A DNA stretch of 64,000 bases from Streptomyces sp. NBC_00820 (GTDB taxonomy: Bacteria > Actinomycetota > Actinomycetes > Streptomycetales > Streptomycetaceae), in contig NZ_CP108882.1 in NCBI RefSeq assembly GCF_036347055.1, forward strand, positions 930,001 through 994,000, read 5' to 3'. Within the stretch, counting starts at the first letter, position 1. Each line of letters begins with the position of its first letter. Positions 16,822 to 24,750 of this stretch are shown piece after piece. The notes below the pieces were generated by a model. It was not told where the DNA came from. It saw nothing but the letters and a program-made list of their open reading frames with translations, and did not search any database. The position numbers and the translations under genes are program-made.

Positions 16822-18177
16822 ATGTCGTCGAATCCGGTCGCCGAGACCGTCGCATCGCTGCTGCCCCGGGCGAAGGCCGAGCTGACCGAGCTGGTCGCCT
16901 TCAAGTCCGTGGCTGACTTCACGCAGTTCCCGAAGAGCGAGAGCGAAGGTGCCGCGAACTGGATCACCGACGCGCTGCGCGCCGAGGGATTCACCGATGT
17001 GGCGCTGCTCGACACCCCTGACGGCACGCAGTCGGTGTACGGCTACCTGCCCGGCCCGGAGGGCGCGAAGACCGTTCTGCTCTACGCGCACTACGACGTC
17101 CAGCCGCCGCTCGACGAGAACGGCTGGACCACTCCGCCGTTCGAGCTGACCGAGCGGGACGGCCGCTGGTACGGCCGCGGGACCGCCGACTGCAAGGGCG
17201 GCTTCATCATGCACCTGCTCGCGCTGCGCGCCCTGAAGGCGAACGGTGGCGTCCCGGTGAACGTCAAGGTCATCGTCGAGGGCTCGGAGGAGCAGGGCAC
17301 GGGCGGCCTGGAGCGGTACGCCGAGCAGCACCCCGAGCTGCTGACGGCGGACACCATCGTCATCGGCGACGCGGGCAACTTCCGGGTCGGCCTGCCGACG
17401 GTGACCACCACCCTGCGCGGCATGACGCTGGTCCGGGTCCAGATCGACACCCTCGCCGGCAACCTCCACTCGGGCCAGTTCGGCGGTGCCGCTCCGGACG
17501 CGCTGGGCTCGCTGATCCGGGTCCTGGACTCGCTGCGCGCCGAGGACGGCTCGACCACGGTCGACGGTCTCGACGCCACGGCCGCCTGGGAGGGTCTGGA
17601 GTACACCGAGGAGCAGTTCCGCAAGGACGCCAAGGTGCTCGACGGGGTCAAGCTGATCGGCGGGGGCTCGGTCGCGGACCGCATCTGGTCCCGCCCGGCC
17701 GTCACGGTCATCGGCATCGACTGCCCGCCGGTCGTGGGCGCAACCCCGTCCGTGCAGTCCAGCGCGCGGGCGCTGATCAGCCTGCGCGTGCCGCCGGGCG
17801 TGGACGCCGCCGAGGCGACCAAGCTGCTGCAGGCCCACATCGAGGCCCACACCCCGTGGGGCGCCCAGGTCACCACGGAGCAGATCGGCCAGGGCCAGGC
17901 CTTCCGCGCCGACCCGTCCAGCCCCGCCTACCAGGCGATGGCCGACGCGATGGCGGTCGCCTACCCGGGCGAGACGATGCAGTACGCCGGCCAGGGCGGG
18001 TCCATCCCGCTGTGCAACACCCTCGCCGGCCTGTACCCGCAGGCGGAGATCCTGCTGATCGGCCTCAGCGAGCCGGAGGCGCAGATCCACGCGGTCAACG
18101 AGAGCGTGTCCCCGGAGGAGCTGGAGCGCCTTTCGGTCGCCGAGGCGCTGTTCCTGAGCAACTACGCAGCGGGCTGA
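16822..18177 (+). CDS. M20-family dipeptidase
   Basis: A 451-residue zinc peptidase with all expected catalytic parts: H90 and D92 in YAHYDVQPP, the bridging D123 in GTADCKGG, the catalytic Glu pair in VEGSEEQGTG (E156-E157), and a late His near IHAVNESVS. The dimerisation domain lies between about 200 and 330 (NLHSGQFGG). ATG 16822 follows GAGGAGCG. It probably hydrolyses dipeptides or acyl-amino acids in the cytoplasm. A strong terminator follows. Confidence 0.93.
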   Translation: MSSNPVAETVASLLPRAKAELTELVAFKSVADFTQFPKSESEGAANWITDALRAEGFTDVALLDTPDGTQSVYGYLPGPEGAKTVLLYAHYDVQPPLDENGWTTPPFELTERDGRWYGRGTADCKGGFIMHLLALRALKANGGVPVNVKVIVEGSEEQGTGGLERYAEQHPELLTADTIVIGDAGNFRVGLPTVTTTLRGMTLVRVQIDTLAGNLHSGQFGGAAPDALGSLIRVLDSLRAEDGSTTVDGLDATAAWEGLEYTEEQFRKDAKVLDGVKLIGGGSVADRIWSRPAVTVIGIDCPPVVGATPSVQSSARALISLRVPPGVDAAEATKLLQAHIEAHTPWGAQVTTEQIGQGQAFRADPSSPAYQAMADAMAVAYPGETMQYAGQGGSIPLCNTLAGLYPQAEILLIGLSEPEAQIHAVNESVSPEELERLSVAEALFLSNYAAG

Positions 18178-18196
18178 ACCCTTCTGCCCACCGCAG

Positions 18197-18223
18197 AGCG
18201 CCCTCGCCCCGCGCGAGGGCGCT
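18197..18223 (+). terminator. Intrinsic hairpin after the dipeptidase gene
   Basis: Perfect 10-bp stem AGCGCCCTCG / CGAGGGCGCT around a 7-nt loop, 20 bp after the dipeptidase stop and before the MBL gene. No U-tract follows, as is usual in Streptomyces. Confidence 0.8.
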
Positions 18224-18238
18224 CCCTACGGTCGGCAC

Positions 18239-18955
18239 ATGGACGTCATCGAACTCCTTCCCCGCCTCCATCTGCTGCGCTTCCCCGTCGGTCAGGCCTA
18301 TCTCTGGCGTGACGAGGAGGAGTTGACGCTGGTCGACGCGGGGCCACCGGGAGCGGGCCGGGCGATCCTCGACGCGATCACCGCTCGGGGCCACGCACCG
18401 CGATCCGTACGGCGGATCGTGCTGACCCATTTCCACGTGGACCACGCGGGTGGAGCCGGGGAGTTGGCGGCGCTCACCGGAGCCGAGGTACTGGCGCACC
18501 GGCTGGAGACGCCGTATGTCACCGGGCAACTCCCGGTTCCGCCACCGGCGTTCGAGGAGTGGGAGCTGCCGATCCACGCGGAGGCCTCGCGGCTCCTGCC
18601 CGAGGACGAGCCGCTGCCTCCACGCGAGGTCACACCTGTGTCCGGCGGAGACGTACTGGACTTCGGCGGCGGTGCTCGGGTGATCCACGTGCCGGGACAC
18701 ACGCACGGCGGCATCGCGCTGTTCGTCCCCGCCGAGGGCGTGCTGTTCACGGGCGACACCGTGGCGGCATCGCCCGTGGACGGGTCGGTGATGCCCGGAG
18801 TGTTCAACCTCGACCGGACACGACTGCTGGACTCGTTCCACCGACTGGCGTCGGTCGACGCGGAGGTGGCGTGCTTCGGACACGGTGAGCCGGTGGTGGG
18901 GAGAGCATCGGCGACCCTGCGCGAGGCGGCGCACCGGCATCCGACGGCCGACTGA
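18239..18955 (+). CDS. MBL-fold metallo-hydrolase
   Basis: A 238-residue metallo-beta-lactamase-fold protein. The metal site THFHVDHAGG has H64, H66, D68 and H69; downstream ligands are in HVPGHTHGG and FTGDTV, with FGHGEPV at the end. It resembles the glyoxalase-II/lactonase-like branch that hydrolyses thioesters or lactones. ATG 18239 follows the terminator closely, so the gene probably has its own promoter within the gap. A 15-bp tandem array begins at its last codons. Confidence 0.88.
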   Translation: MDVIELLPRLHLLRFPVGQAYLWRDEEELTLVDAGPPGAGRAILDAITARGHAPRSVRRIVLTHFHVDHAGGAGELAALTGAEVLAHRLETPYVTGQLPVPPPAFEEWELPIHAEASRLLPEDEPLPPREVTPVSGGDVLDFGGGARVIHVPGHTHGGIALFVPAEGVLFTGDTVAASPVDGSVMPGVFNLDRTRLLDSFHRLASVDAEVACFGHGEPVVGRASATLREAAHRHPTAD

Positions 18956-19013
18956 GGCCCGGACGACTGAGGCCCGGACGACTCAGGCTCGGACGGCTGA
19001 GGCTCGAACGACT
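18950..19013. repeat. 15-bp tandem array (4 copies)
   Basis: Four head-to-tail copies of GACTGAGGCCCGGAC, the first two identical and the last two with 2-4 changes. The first copy contains the final codon and TGA of the MBL gene, so the array grew out of, or into, the gene end. Confidence 0.85.
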
Positions 19014-19145
19014 GGCGTCCGGTACGGCCACCGGCAGGACCGGCAAGCATCGCAACCACACGTACTCCGGCACCGCCCGCCGATCACCGCAACCGTGCCC
19101 GCGCTCCGGCCGTGTCCGCCGGTCCGGGAATCCCGCGCCCCGCCC

Positions 19146-19209
19146 GCACTGCCACCCCGCCGCACTGCCACCCCGCCGCACTGCCACCCCGCCGCACTGC
19201 CACTCCGCT
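19146..19209. repeat. 16-bp tandem array (4 copies)
   Basis: Four nearly identical copies of GCACTGCCACCCCGCC, with only the last diverged. It lies 20 bp downstream of the kinase-Nudix gene's 3' end and is unrelated in sequence to the 15-bp array 130 bp away. Confidence 0.85.
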
Positions 19210-19230
19210 ACCGCGCCGCCGGCCCTCGCG

Positions 19231-20274
19231 TCAGCCGACCGGGACCCCGGCTTCCAGATAGAGCGGGGCCCCTCGCTCACGAGCCCTGAGGGCCCAGCGC
19301 AGCCGCTCGTAGCGGACGGGCGGCAGCATGCCTGCGGCCTCCTGCTCGGTGACGAACCGCCAGTCGCGCAGCTCCGGGCCGGGCAGCACCACCTGTGACG
19401 CCTCGGCGGGGTCGAGCCGGCCGCCGTCGAAGAGGAGCCGCAGCCCGCCGTACCCCGGGGGTACGGGCCGCTCCCAGTCCACGACGAGCAGTCGGGGCAC
19501 CTGCCGCAGTCGTATCCCGGTCTCCTCGGCGACCTCGCGCACACCGGCACGGGCCGGGGCCTCGCCGCGCTCGACCACACCGCCGGGAAACTCCCAGCCG
19601 GGCTTGTAGGTGGGGTCCACCAGCAGCACCCGGTCCCGCTCGTCGAAGAGGAGCACGCCGGCGGCCACCGTCTCGGCCGTGGGCTCGGGGGTCTGCACGA
19701 TGTCACAGGGCCGTACGACCCCGCTGCCGACGGCGTCGGCGACCCGGACCGCGCTCTCGTACGGGGTGAGGGCGCCGGTGTCGACGAGATGGGCGTCGGC
19801 GGTGAGCCAGGAGGCGAGGGCGGCCCGGTAGGGCTCGATGTGGTCGTACGCCCACTGCCGCTGCCGCATCTCGCCGTCGGGCAGGTCGGGTGGGACCTCC
19901 CGGCCGGCTATTCGCTCACGCAGTATCGTTTCGGCCGGAGCGAGCAGCACATGGCGTACGGCGATACGGCGGGCGGCGAGGCCGCCGAAGATCTCGTCCC
20001 GGTACTCCTGGCGCAGCAGGGTCATGGGGACCACCAGGGTCCCGCCCAGTTCGGTGAGCATGGCCGCGGCCGTGTCGATCACGAGGCGACGCCAGATCGG
20101 CAGGTCCTGGAAGTCGTCGGCCTCGGCGAGGCACTTGGGCGGTAGCAGGTGCCCCAACGCTCCGCCGATGACTTCGGGGTCGAAGAGCGTGCTGTTCGGG
20201 ATCAGTTCGATCAGTTCCCGTGCGGCCGTGGTCTTGCCCGCACCGAACGCGCCGTTGATCCAGACGACGGTCAC
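19231..20274 (-). CDS. P-loop kinase-Nudix hydrolase fusion protein
   Basis: A 347-residue two-domain protein. Residues 1-185 form an AAA/shikimate-kinase-like P-loop domain with Walker A GAFGAGKT at 8-15. Residues 200-340 form a Nudix hydrolase with a complete box: G232, E238, R246-E247, E250-E251, G253. The first domain probably phosphorylates or binds a small molecule or nucleotide; the second cleaves a nucleoside-diphosphate-linked compound. It starts at GTG 20274 with AGGGGG upstream. Both sites look intact, so the fusion is probably functional. Exact substrates are unknown. Confidence 0.85.
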   Translation of the reverse strand: MTVVWINGAFGAGKTTAARELIELIPNSTLFDPEVIGGALGHLLPPKCLAEADDFQDLPIWRRLVIDTAAAMLTELGGTLVVPMTLLRQEYRDEIFGGLAARRIAVRHVLLAPAETILRERIAGREVPPDLPDGEMRQRQWAYDHIEPYRAALASWLTADAHLVDTGALTPYESAVRVADAVGSGVVRPCDIVQTPEPTAETVAAGVLLFDERDRVLLVDPTYKPGWEFPGGVVERGEAPARAGVREVAEETGIRLRQVPRLLVVDWERPVPPGYGGLRLLFDGGRLDPAEASQVVLPGPELRDWRFVTEQEAAGMLPPVRYERLRWALRARERGAPLYLEAGVPVG

Positions 20275-20426
20275 GGTTCCCCCTCTTCTGTTGGCCCCCT
20301 GGGGCTTGCCCGTTCCACCCTGCCACGGAAACCACATGCTGATGAGGGCGCGCATCCGTGAGAGCGGGACACCCCAGGGGGCGGGAGCCCCTACGGGAAG
20401 GGGCTCCACGGGCAGGCACCCCGGGG

Positions 20427-20456
20427 CCCCGCGTCTGCGGCACGACCCGCCGGACC
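20427..20456. repeat. Dispersed 30-bp repeat, copy A
   Basis: The 30-bp segment (core CGCGTCTGCGGCACGA) is 29/30 identical to 37757-37786, over 17 kb away. Neither copy lies in a gene. Confidence 0.75.
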
Positions 20457-20492
20457 GGACTGACAGGACTGACGGGACGGACAGGACGGACA
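20457..20492. repeat. 9-bp tandem array (4 copies)
   Basis: Units GGACTGACA, GGACTGACG, GGACGGACA, GGACGGACA just after the stop of the small secreted protein gene (minus strand). Too regular to be chance. Confidence 0.75.
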
Positions 20493-20496
20493 GGCT

Positions 20497-20688
20497 CTAG
20501 TCCTGGCCGAGCGCGTTCTCGCCCATGTCGAAGCTGTCCTGGCTGACGAGGTGGTCGACAGTGCTCAGGGTGTCGGAGACCTGGAGGTCACCGAAGGGTC
20601 CTTCGTCCGCGGCATGGGACGGGGTGACCGCGGCCACGACGAATCCGGTGGCGAGGCTGGCGATGGCGAGCATGCTGCGCTTCTTCAT
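20497..20688 (-). CDS. Small secreted protein of unknown function
   Basis: A 63-residue protein with a classical signal peptide: MKKRSM, a hydrophobic core LAIASLATGFVVAAV and a SHA|AD cleavage site near residue 26. The mature part is only about 37 residues, acidic, without cysteine, containing DLQVSDTLSTVDHLVSQD. I recognise no domain. The lack of Cys and beta-rich repeats argues against a chaplin. It may be a secreted peptide or cell-wall-associated factor. Confidence 0.65.
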   Translation of the reverse strand: MKKRSMLAIASLATGFVVAAVTPSHAADEGPFGDLQVSDTLSTVDHLVSQDSFDMGENALGQD

Positions 20689-20940
20689 GCCGTGATCAAC
20701 TGCGGAAACGGCCAGGGGTCACGGGGGCACCCGGTGCGGGACGGGGAGGCCCGGTTCGGTCGCGGGGGACGCCACCCGGCACACCAGGTCGCACAGCACA
20801 CCAGGTCGCACCGGCCCGGCCGCTCAGGCCAGTCACGCCGGTCACGCCGAAAACCCGTCGCACCGATGATCACAGTCCCGGTATCGTCCGGACCTCCGCC
20901 CCGCGGGAAGCCCGCAGGCACGACCAGGAGTACGACCACC

Positions 20941-21294
20941 ATGACCAGTCCCCGCCGCACCACGACCCTCTGGCGCCCCACCGGCCCCGAGGAGCTGGAC
21001 CTGGTGCGCGAGCTGAACTGGCGGGCGTGGCCGCCCCGGCTGCCCGAGCAGCCCATCTTCTATCCGGTCCTGAACGAGGACTACGCGATCAGGATCGCCC
21101 GGGACTGGAACGTCAAGCACAGCGGCGTCGGTTTCGTGACGCGCTTCGAGGTGGACTCCGCGTTCCTCGGCCGCTATCCGGTCCAGCGGGCCGGTGGCGA
21201 GACCATCCTGGAACTGTGGGTGCCGGCCGAGGAGTTGGACGAGTTCAACGCGCACATCGTCGGCCGCATCGAGGTCGTGCACGAGTTCCGGTGA
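20941..21294 (+). CDS. Conserved actinobacterial protein (often labelled ADP-ribosylation/crystallin J1)
   Basis: A 117-residue soluble protein: LWRPTGPEELDLVRELNWRAWPPRLPEQPIFYPVLNEDYA is its characteristic front half (given in pieces: LWRPTGPEEL, WRAWPPRLPEQPIFYPV, NEDYA). I recognise it as a family whose database label 'ADP-ribosylation/crystallin J1' has no visible support here, since no ADP-ribosyl hydrolase motif is present. ATG 20941 follows GACCAGGAG-like sequence. Function unknown. Confidence 0.6.
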   Translation: MTSPRRTTTLWRPTGPEELDLVRELNWRAWPPRLPEQPIFYPVLNEDYAIRIARDWNVKHSGVGFVTRFEVDSAFLGRYPVQRAGGETILELWVPAEELDEFNAHIVGRIEVVHEFR

Positions 21295-21386
21295 CACGGG
21301 GCCGGGGGGCGACAGCGGCAAAGGAACGGACGCTGTCACGTCCCGCCGCCGCCCCCGAACCCCTTCCGCGACTCCCCCGGGCTCCC

Positions 21387-22352
21387 TCAGACCTCCGCCT
21401 CCGCCGCCGTCGCCGTCGCGCCCGGCCCGCGGGACAGTGCTGCCGCCGCCGCGCCGACCAGGCCCGCGTCGGTGCCCATCCGTGCGGGTACGACCGTCAG
21501 CCGCTGGACGAAGGAGAGGGTCGCGTAGTCCGTGAGGGCCTTGCGCAGCGGGGTGAAGAGGACGTCGCCCGCCTTGCCCACGCCGCCGCCGATCACCGCG
21601 ATGTCGATCTCGACGAGGGTCGCGGTGGCCGCGATGCCGGCGGCCAGGGCCTGCGCGGCCCGCTCGTAGGAGGCCACGGCGACCGGATCGCCCTCGCGGG
21701 CCGCGGCGGCCACCGCCGCGGCGGACGCGTCGCCGTCGGGGCCGGGCAGCCAGCCCTGCTCCAGGGCGCGCCGGGCGATGTTGGGGCCGCTGGCGATGCG
21801 CTCGACACAGCCGCGCGCGCCGCACGGGCAGGAGTCGCCGTCCAGGTCGACGCTGATGTGTCCGATGTGGCCGGCGTTGCCGGTCGGGCCGGGGTGCAGC
21901 TTTCCGCCCAGGACCAGTCCACCGCCCACCCCGGTCGAGACCACCATGCACAGCGCGTTGTCGTGGCCGCGCGCGGCGCCCTGCCAGTGCTCGGCCGCCG
22001 TGATCGCCACACCGTCGCCGATCAGCTCGACCGGCAGACCGCCCGTGGCCGCGCGCACCCGCTCGACCAGGGGGAAGTCGCGCCACCCCGGCACGTTCAC
22101 CGGGCTGACGGTGCCCGCCGAGGCGTCCACCGGACCGGCGCTGCCGATGCCGATCGCACCGGCGCCTCCCCACAGGGGTGACCCGGCGAGGTCGCCGAGC
22201 ACCTCCTCGACGGCCCGCATGACCGTCTCGCCCTCCTGCTGCGCGGGCGTCGCGCGCTGGGCGCGCGCCTGGATCCGTCCGTGGCCGTCCACCAGCGCGC
22301 CGGCGATCTTGGTGCCGCCGATGTCCAGGGCCGCCACGAGGTCGGTGTGCAT
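21387..22352 (-). CDS. ROK-family sugar kinase (glucokinase-like)
   Basis: A 321-residue ROK kinase without an N-terminal HTH. ATP-binding ALDIGGTK is at residues 8-15; the catalytic region is VELIGDGVAITAAEHW with the general-base Asp; the zinc site is CPCGARGC; the C-terminal GGGVGKAGD binds adenosine. It should phosphorylate glucose or a related hexose. The divergent LacI regulator shares its promoter, so control by a sugar is likely. Confidence 0.88.
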   Translation of the reverse strand: MHTDLVAALDIGGTKIAGALVDGHGRIQARAQRATPAQQEGETVMRAVEEVLGDLAGSPLWGGAGAIGIGSAGPVDASAGTVSPVNVPGWRDFPLVERVRAATGGLPVELIGDGVAITAAEHWQGAARGHDNALCMVVSTGVGGGLVLGGKLHPGPTGNAGHIGHISVDLDGDSCPCGARGCVERIASGPNIARRALEQGWLPGPDGDASAAAVAAAAREGDPVAVASYERAAQALAAGIAATATLVEIDIAVIGGGVGKAGDVLFTPLRKALTDYATLSFVQRLTVVPARMGTDAGLVGAAAAALSRGPGATATAAEAEV

Positions 22353-22487
22353 CAGAGTCAGTTCTCCCCGTTGAACGTGAGCAAGGGTCCGGCGAGGTGA
22401 GATGGAGTCACATCGCGGAAGCGCCGCGCGGGCGGTCGCGGTGGGGACGCGGACCGGAGACGGCGGTGGACAGTCTCTCTCGCATCT

Positions 22488-22499
22488 GACAACGTTGTC
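22488..22499. promoter_or_regulatory. Putative LacI-family operator
   Basis: A perfect 12-bp palindrome GACAACGTTGTC between the ROK kinase and LacI starts. A central CG and dyad AACGTT are the usual form of LacI/PurR-family operators. Confidence 0.65.
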
Positions 22500-22593
22500 C
22501 AGGCTCTATGCTCGACGCCACATCCTCATCTCTTCCCTGGATGGACGCACCACCCCCGTGGACACCCCGGACGACAGGACAGGACGCCGTATC

Positions 22594-23643
22594 GTGCCCG
22601 AGACCACCCGCCGCGCAGACCGCCTCACCGGGACCCGTTACGGCAACCGGCCCACGATGAAGGACGTCGCCGCGCGCGCCGGGGTCGGCCTGAAGACGGT
22701 GTCCCGCGTGGTCAACGGCGAGTCCGGGGTCACCCCGGACACCGAGCGCCGGGTACAGGAGGCGATCGTCGCGCTGGGCTTCCGCCGCAACGACAGCGCG
22801 CGGGTGCTGCGCAAGGGGCGTACGGCGAGCATCGGCCTGGTCCTGGAGGACCTCGCGGACCCCTTCTACGGCCCGCTGAGCCGCGCGGTCGAGGAGGTGG
22901 CGCGGGCGCACGGAGCCCTGCTGATCAACGGTTCCAGCGCCGAGGACCCGGAGCGGGAACAGGAGTTGGCGCTCGCCCTGTGCGCCCGGCGGGTGGACGG
23001 CCTGGTGGTGATCCCGGCCGGGGACGACCACCGGTATCTGGAGCCGGAGATAAAGGCGGGCGTGGCGACCGTGTTCGTGGACCGGCCGGCCGGCCGGATC
23101 GACGCGGACGTGGTCCTGTCCGACAACTTCGGCGGTGCCCGTGACGGCGTCGCCCATCTGATCGCGCAGGGCCATCGCCGGATCGGCTTCATCGGCGACA
23201 TGCCCCGCATCCACACCGCGGCCGAGCGGCTGCGGGGGTACCGGGCCGCGATGGAGGACGCGGGGATACCGGTCGCGGAGGGCTGGATGTCCCTCGGGGT
23301 GACCGATCCGGAGCGGGTGCGGCGGGCGGCCGAGGAGATGCTGTCCGGACCCGATCCCGTCACGGCGGTCTTCACGGGCAACAACCGGGTGACCGTCACC
23401 GTGATCCGGGTGCTCGCCGAGCACTCCCGCCCCGTCGCCCTCGTCGGCTTCGACGACTTCGAGCTGGCCGACCTGCTCCGGCCGGGCGTGACGGTCGTGG
23501 CCCAGGACGCGGCCGCCCTCGGCCGAACCGCCGCCGAGCGTCTCTTCCGCCAGTTGGATGGCGCGCTCATCGCCCCGGAGCGCATCGAGCTGCCGACCCG
23601 GCTGATCACCCGCGGCTCCGGCGAACTGCCGCCCGCGGACTGA
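22594..23643 (+). CDS. LacI-family transcriptional regulator
   Basis: A 349-residue LacI protein. The HTH TMKDVAARAGVGLKTVSRVVNG begins at residue 21 (pieces: MKDVAARAGVGLKTVSRVV), followed by the hinge helix region and a periplasmic-binding-like sensor (SIGLVLEDLADPFYGPL to VGFDDFELADLLRPGVTVVAQD). GTG 22594 was chosen, with AGGA upstream; a GTG at 22558 is also possible. It is divergent from the ROK kinase, with a palindrome between, so it probably represses kinase and itself in response to a sugar. Confidence 0.92.
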   Translation: MPETTRRADRLTGTRYGNRPTMKDVAARAGVGLKTVSRVVNGESGVTPDTERRVQEAIVALGFRRNDSARVLRKGRTASIGLVLEDLADPFYGPLSRAVEEVARAHGALLINGSSAEDPEREQELALALCARRVDGLVVIPAGDDHRYLEPEIKAGVATVFVDRPAGRIDADVVLSDNFGGARDGVAHLIAQGHRRIGFIGDMPRIHTAAERLRGYRAAMEDAGIPVAEGWMSLGVTDPERVRRAAEEMLSGPDPVTAVFTGNNRVTVTVIRVLAEHSRPVALVGFDDFELADLLRPGVTVVAQDAAALGRTAAERLFRQLDGALIAPERIELPTRLITRGSGELPPAD

Positions 23644-23650
23644 GGCGCCC

Positions 23651-24355
23651 GTGACCGGCCACACCCTGGACGAACTCGGCCTCGCCGCGGCACCCCGCGA
23701 CCACCCGCTGCTCTACCCGGGCGCCTGGCCCGCCGACTCCGGCCTGCTGCGCGGCGACCGGATGCTCCCGCTGGAGCGTCTGGTGCACGACGACCGGGTA
23801 CCCGTCCTCACCGTCGGCTCCAGCGCCTGCCCCGGGCAACTGCGGCACAAGATGGAGCAGTTCACGATCGACTCCCCCGTGCCGATGGTCCGGACGCGGG
23901 TGAGCGGGCTCGCCGTGGGCATCTCCGCGCACGTCAGCCGCATGGGGTACGTCTCCGCGTCGCCCGTCAAGTCCCCCGGCTCCTCGGCCGAGTTGTTCGT
24001 CATCTGACTGGATTCCAGGCAACTGGCGGTGATCGACGCCACCGAGGGCATCCCGCTTCCCGACGGGAACTTCCGGCGGGCCTGGCTGCCTTCGGCGGCC
24101 GTACGTGTCGTCATGGCCGACGGCCGCGTGCTCCCGGGGGTCCACGCCTATGTCAACAGTCATGGGGTGCTGCGGAACGGCGAGGACGTGCCGCGCGGCC
24201 ATCCGGGCCAGCGGCCCCTCCTCGAAGAGCTTCTGGAGAACGCACAGTTGAGGGAGCTGTTCGGTGACACCCCGCGGCAGTTCACCGACCGGGCCCGCAC
24301 GGACGCGGAGCTGTGCGCGCGAGGTACGCGGCTGTTCCGGGAGCTGGGCTGAGTG
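23651..24355 (+). pseudogene. Gamma-glutamylcyclotransferase-like gene interrupted by one in-frame TGA
   Basis: The frame opens at GTG 23651, only 7 bp after the LacI stop, and runs 118 codons to TGA at 24005-24007. It then continues in the same frame without any other stop to a TGA at 24353. The halves fit one protein of about 234 residues. The VLTVGSSACPGQLRHKM segment resembles the glycine-rich loop of gamma-glutamylcyclotransferase-like folds, and the text around the stop reads LFVI-stop-LDSRQLAVIDATEG, where the family has a Trp. A TGG-to-TGA nonsense change, or an error, is the simplest explanation. UGA is followed by C, the leakiest context known in bacteria, so partial readthrough is conceivable. 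Confidence 0.75.
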
Positions 24356-24388
24356 ACGGAGTCCGGGCTGGAGCGGTACGCCATGTGA

Positions 24389-24449
24389 CGCCCGCGCACA
24401 GACGGCCCCGCCCGCGCACAGACGGCCCCGCCCACGCACGGACAGTCCC
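24389..24449. repeat. 20-bp tandem array (3 copies)
   Basis: Three copies of GCCCGCGCACAGACGGCCCC, the first two identical and the third diverged, between the interrupted gene and the MITE-like element. Confidence 0.8.
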
Positions 24450-24582
24450 CTCCGGGCCGCGGGCACAGCGGGGGACGCGGCACGCGCCCGGCCGCTGGGC
24501 ACCAGCCGTTTCGCAGGTCAGGGCTCTGGGATTTCCGGACGCACAGGCCGACACGTGACACGCCCCCGGCGCTGACGACCGG

Positions 24583-24750
24583 CTAGGGGGTGTCGTTTGG
24601 ATCAGCTCGGGTCCGCGACGCCCGGCACGGCGCCTCGCCGCGTTGTCGGATCAGCCGAGTACGTCCAGTACGCGGCAGATCCTCCGCCTTGCGAGGCACC
24701 GCACCGGACGCCGCGGCCTGATCCGACCTGATCCAAACGACACCCCCTAG
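24583..24750. mobile_element. MITE-like element with perfect 23-bp terminal inverted repeats
   Basis: A 168-bp non-coding element. Bases 24583-24605 are the exact reverse complement of 24728-24750. Inner segments 24614-24638 and 24691-24715 are also inverted repeats (20 of 25, mostly transitions), so the whole element can fold into a long hairpin. The outer CTAG on both ends could be a 4-bp target duplication, leaving 19-bp repeats beginning GGGGTGTCG; CTAG targets are typical of IS5-family transposition. It encodes no transposase. The right end supplies or regenerates the TAG stop of the DUF6986 gene. It may also serve as a bidirectional terminator between convergent genes. Confidence 0.85.

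Noticed and set aside
12510..16916. A 1468-codon plus-strand ORF
   Set aside because: It crosses five well-supported genes on both strands. Its composition is typical of a shadow frame and it has no domain.
18950..19209. CRISPR array
   Set aside because: The units are directly adjacent without spacers, only 15-16 bp long, and no cas gene is present.
24005..24007. Selenocysteine at the in-frame TGA
   Set aside because: The aligned residue is probably Trp, there is no redox context, and I saw no convincing SECIS-like hairpin directly after the codon.
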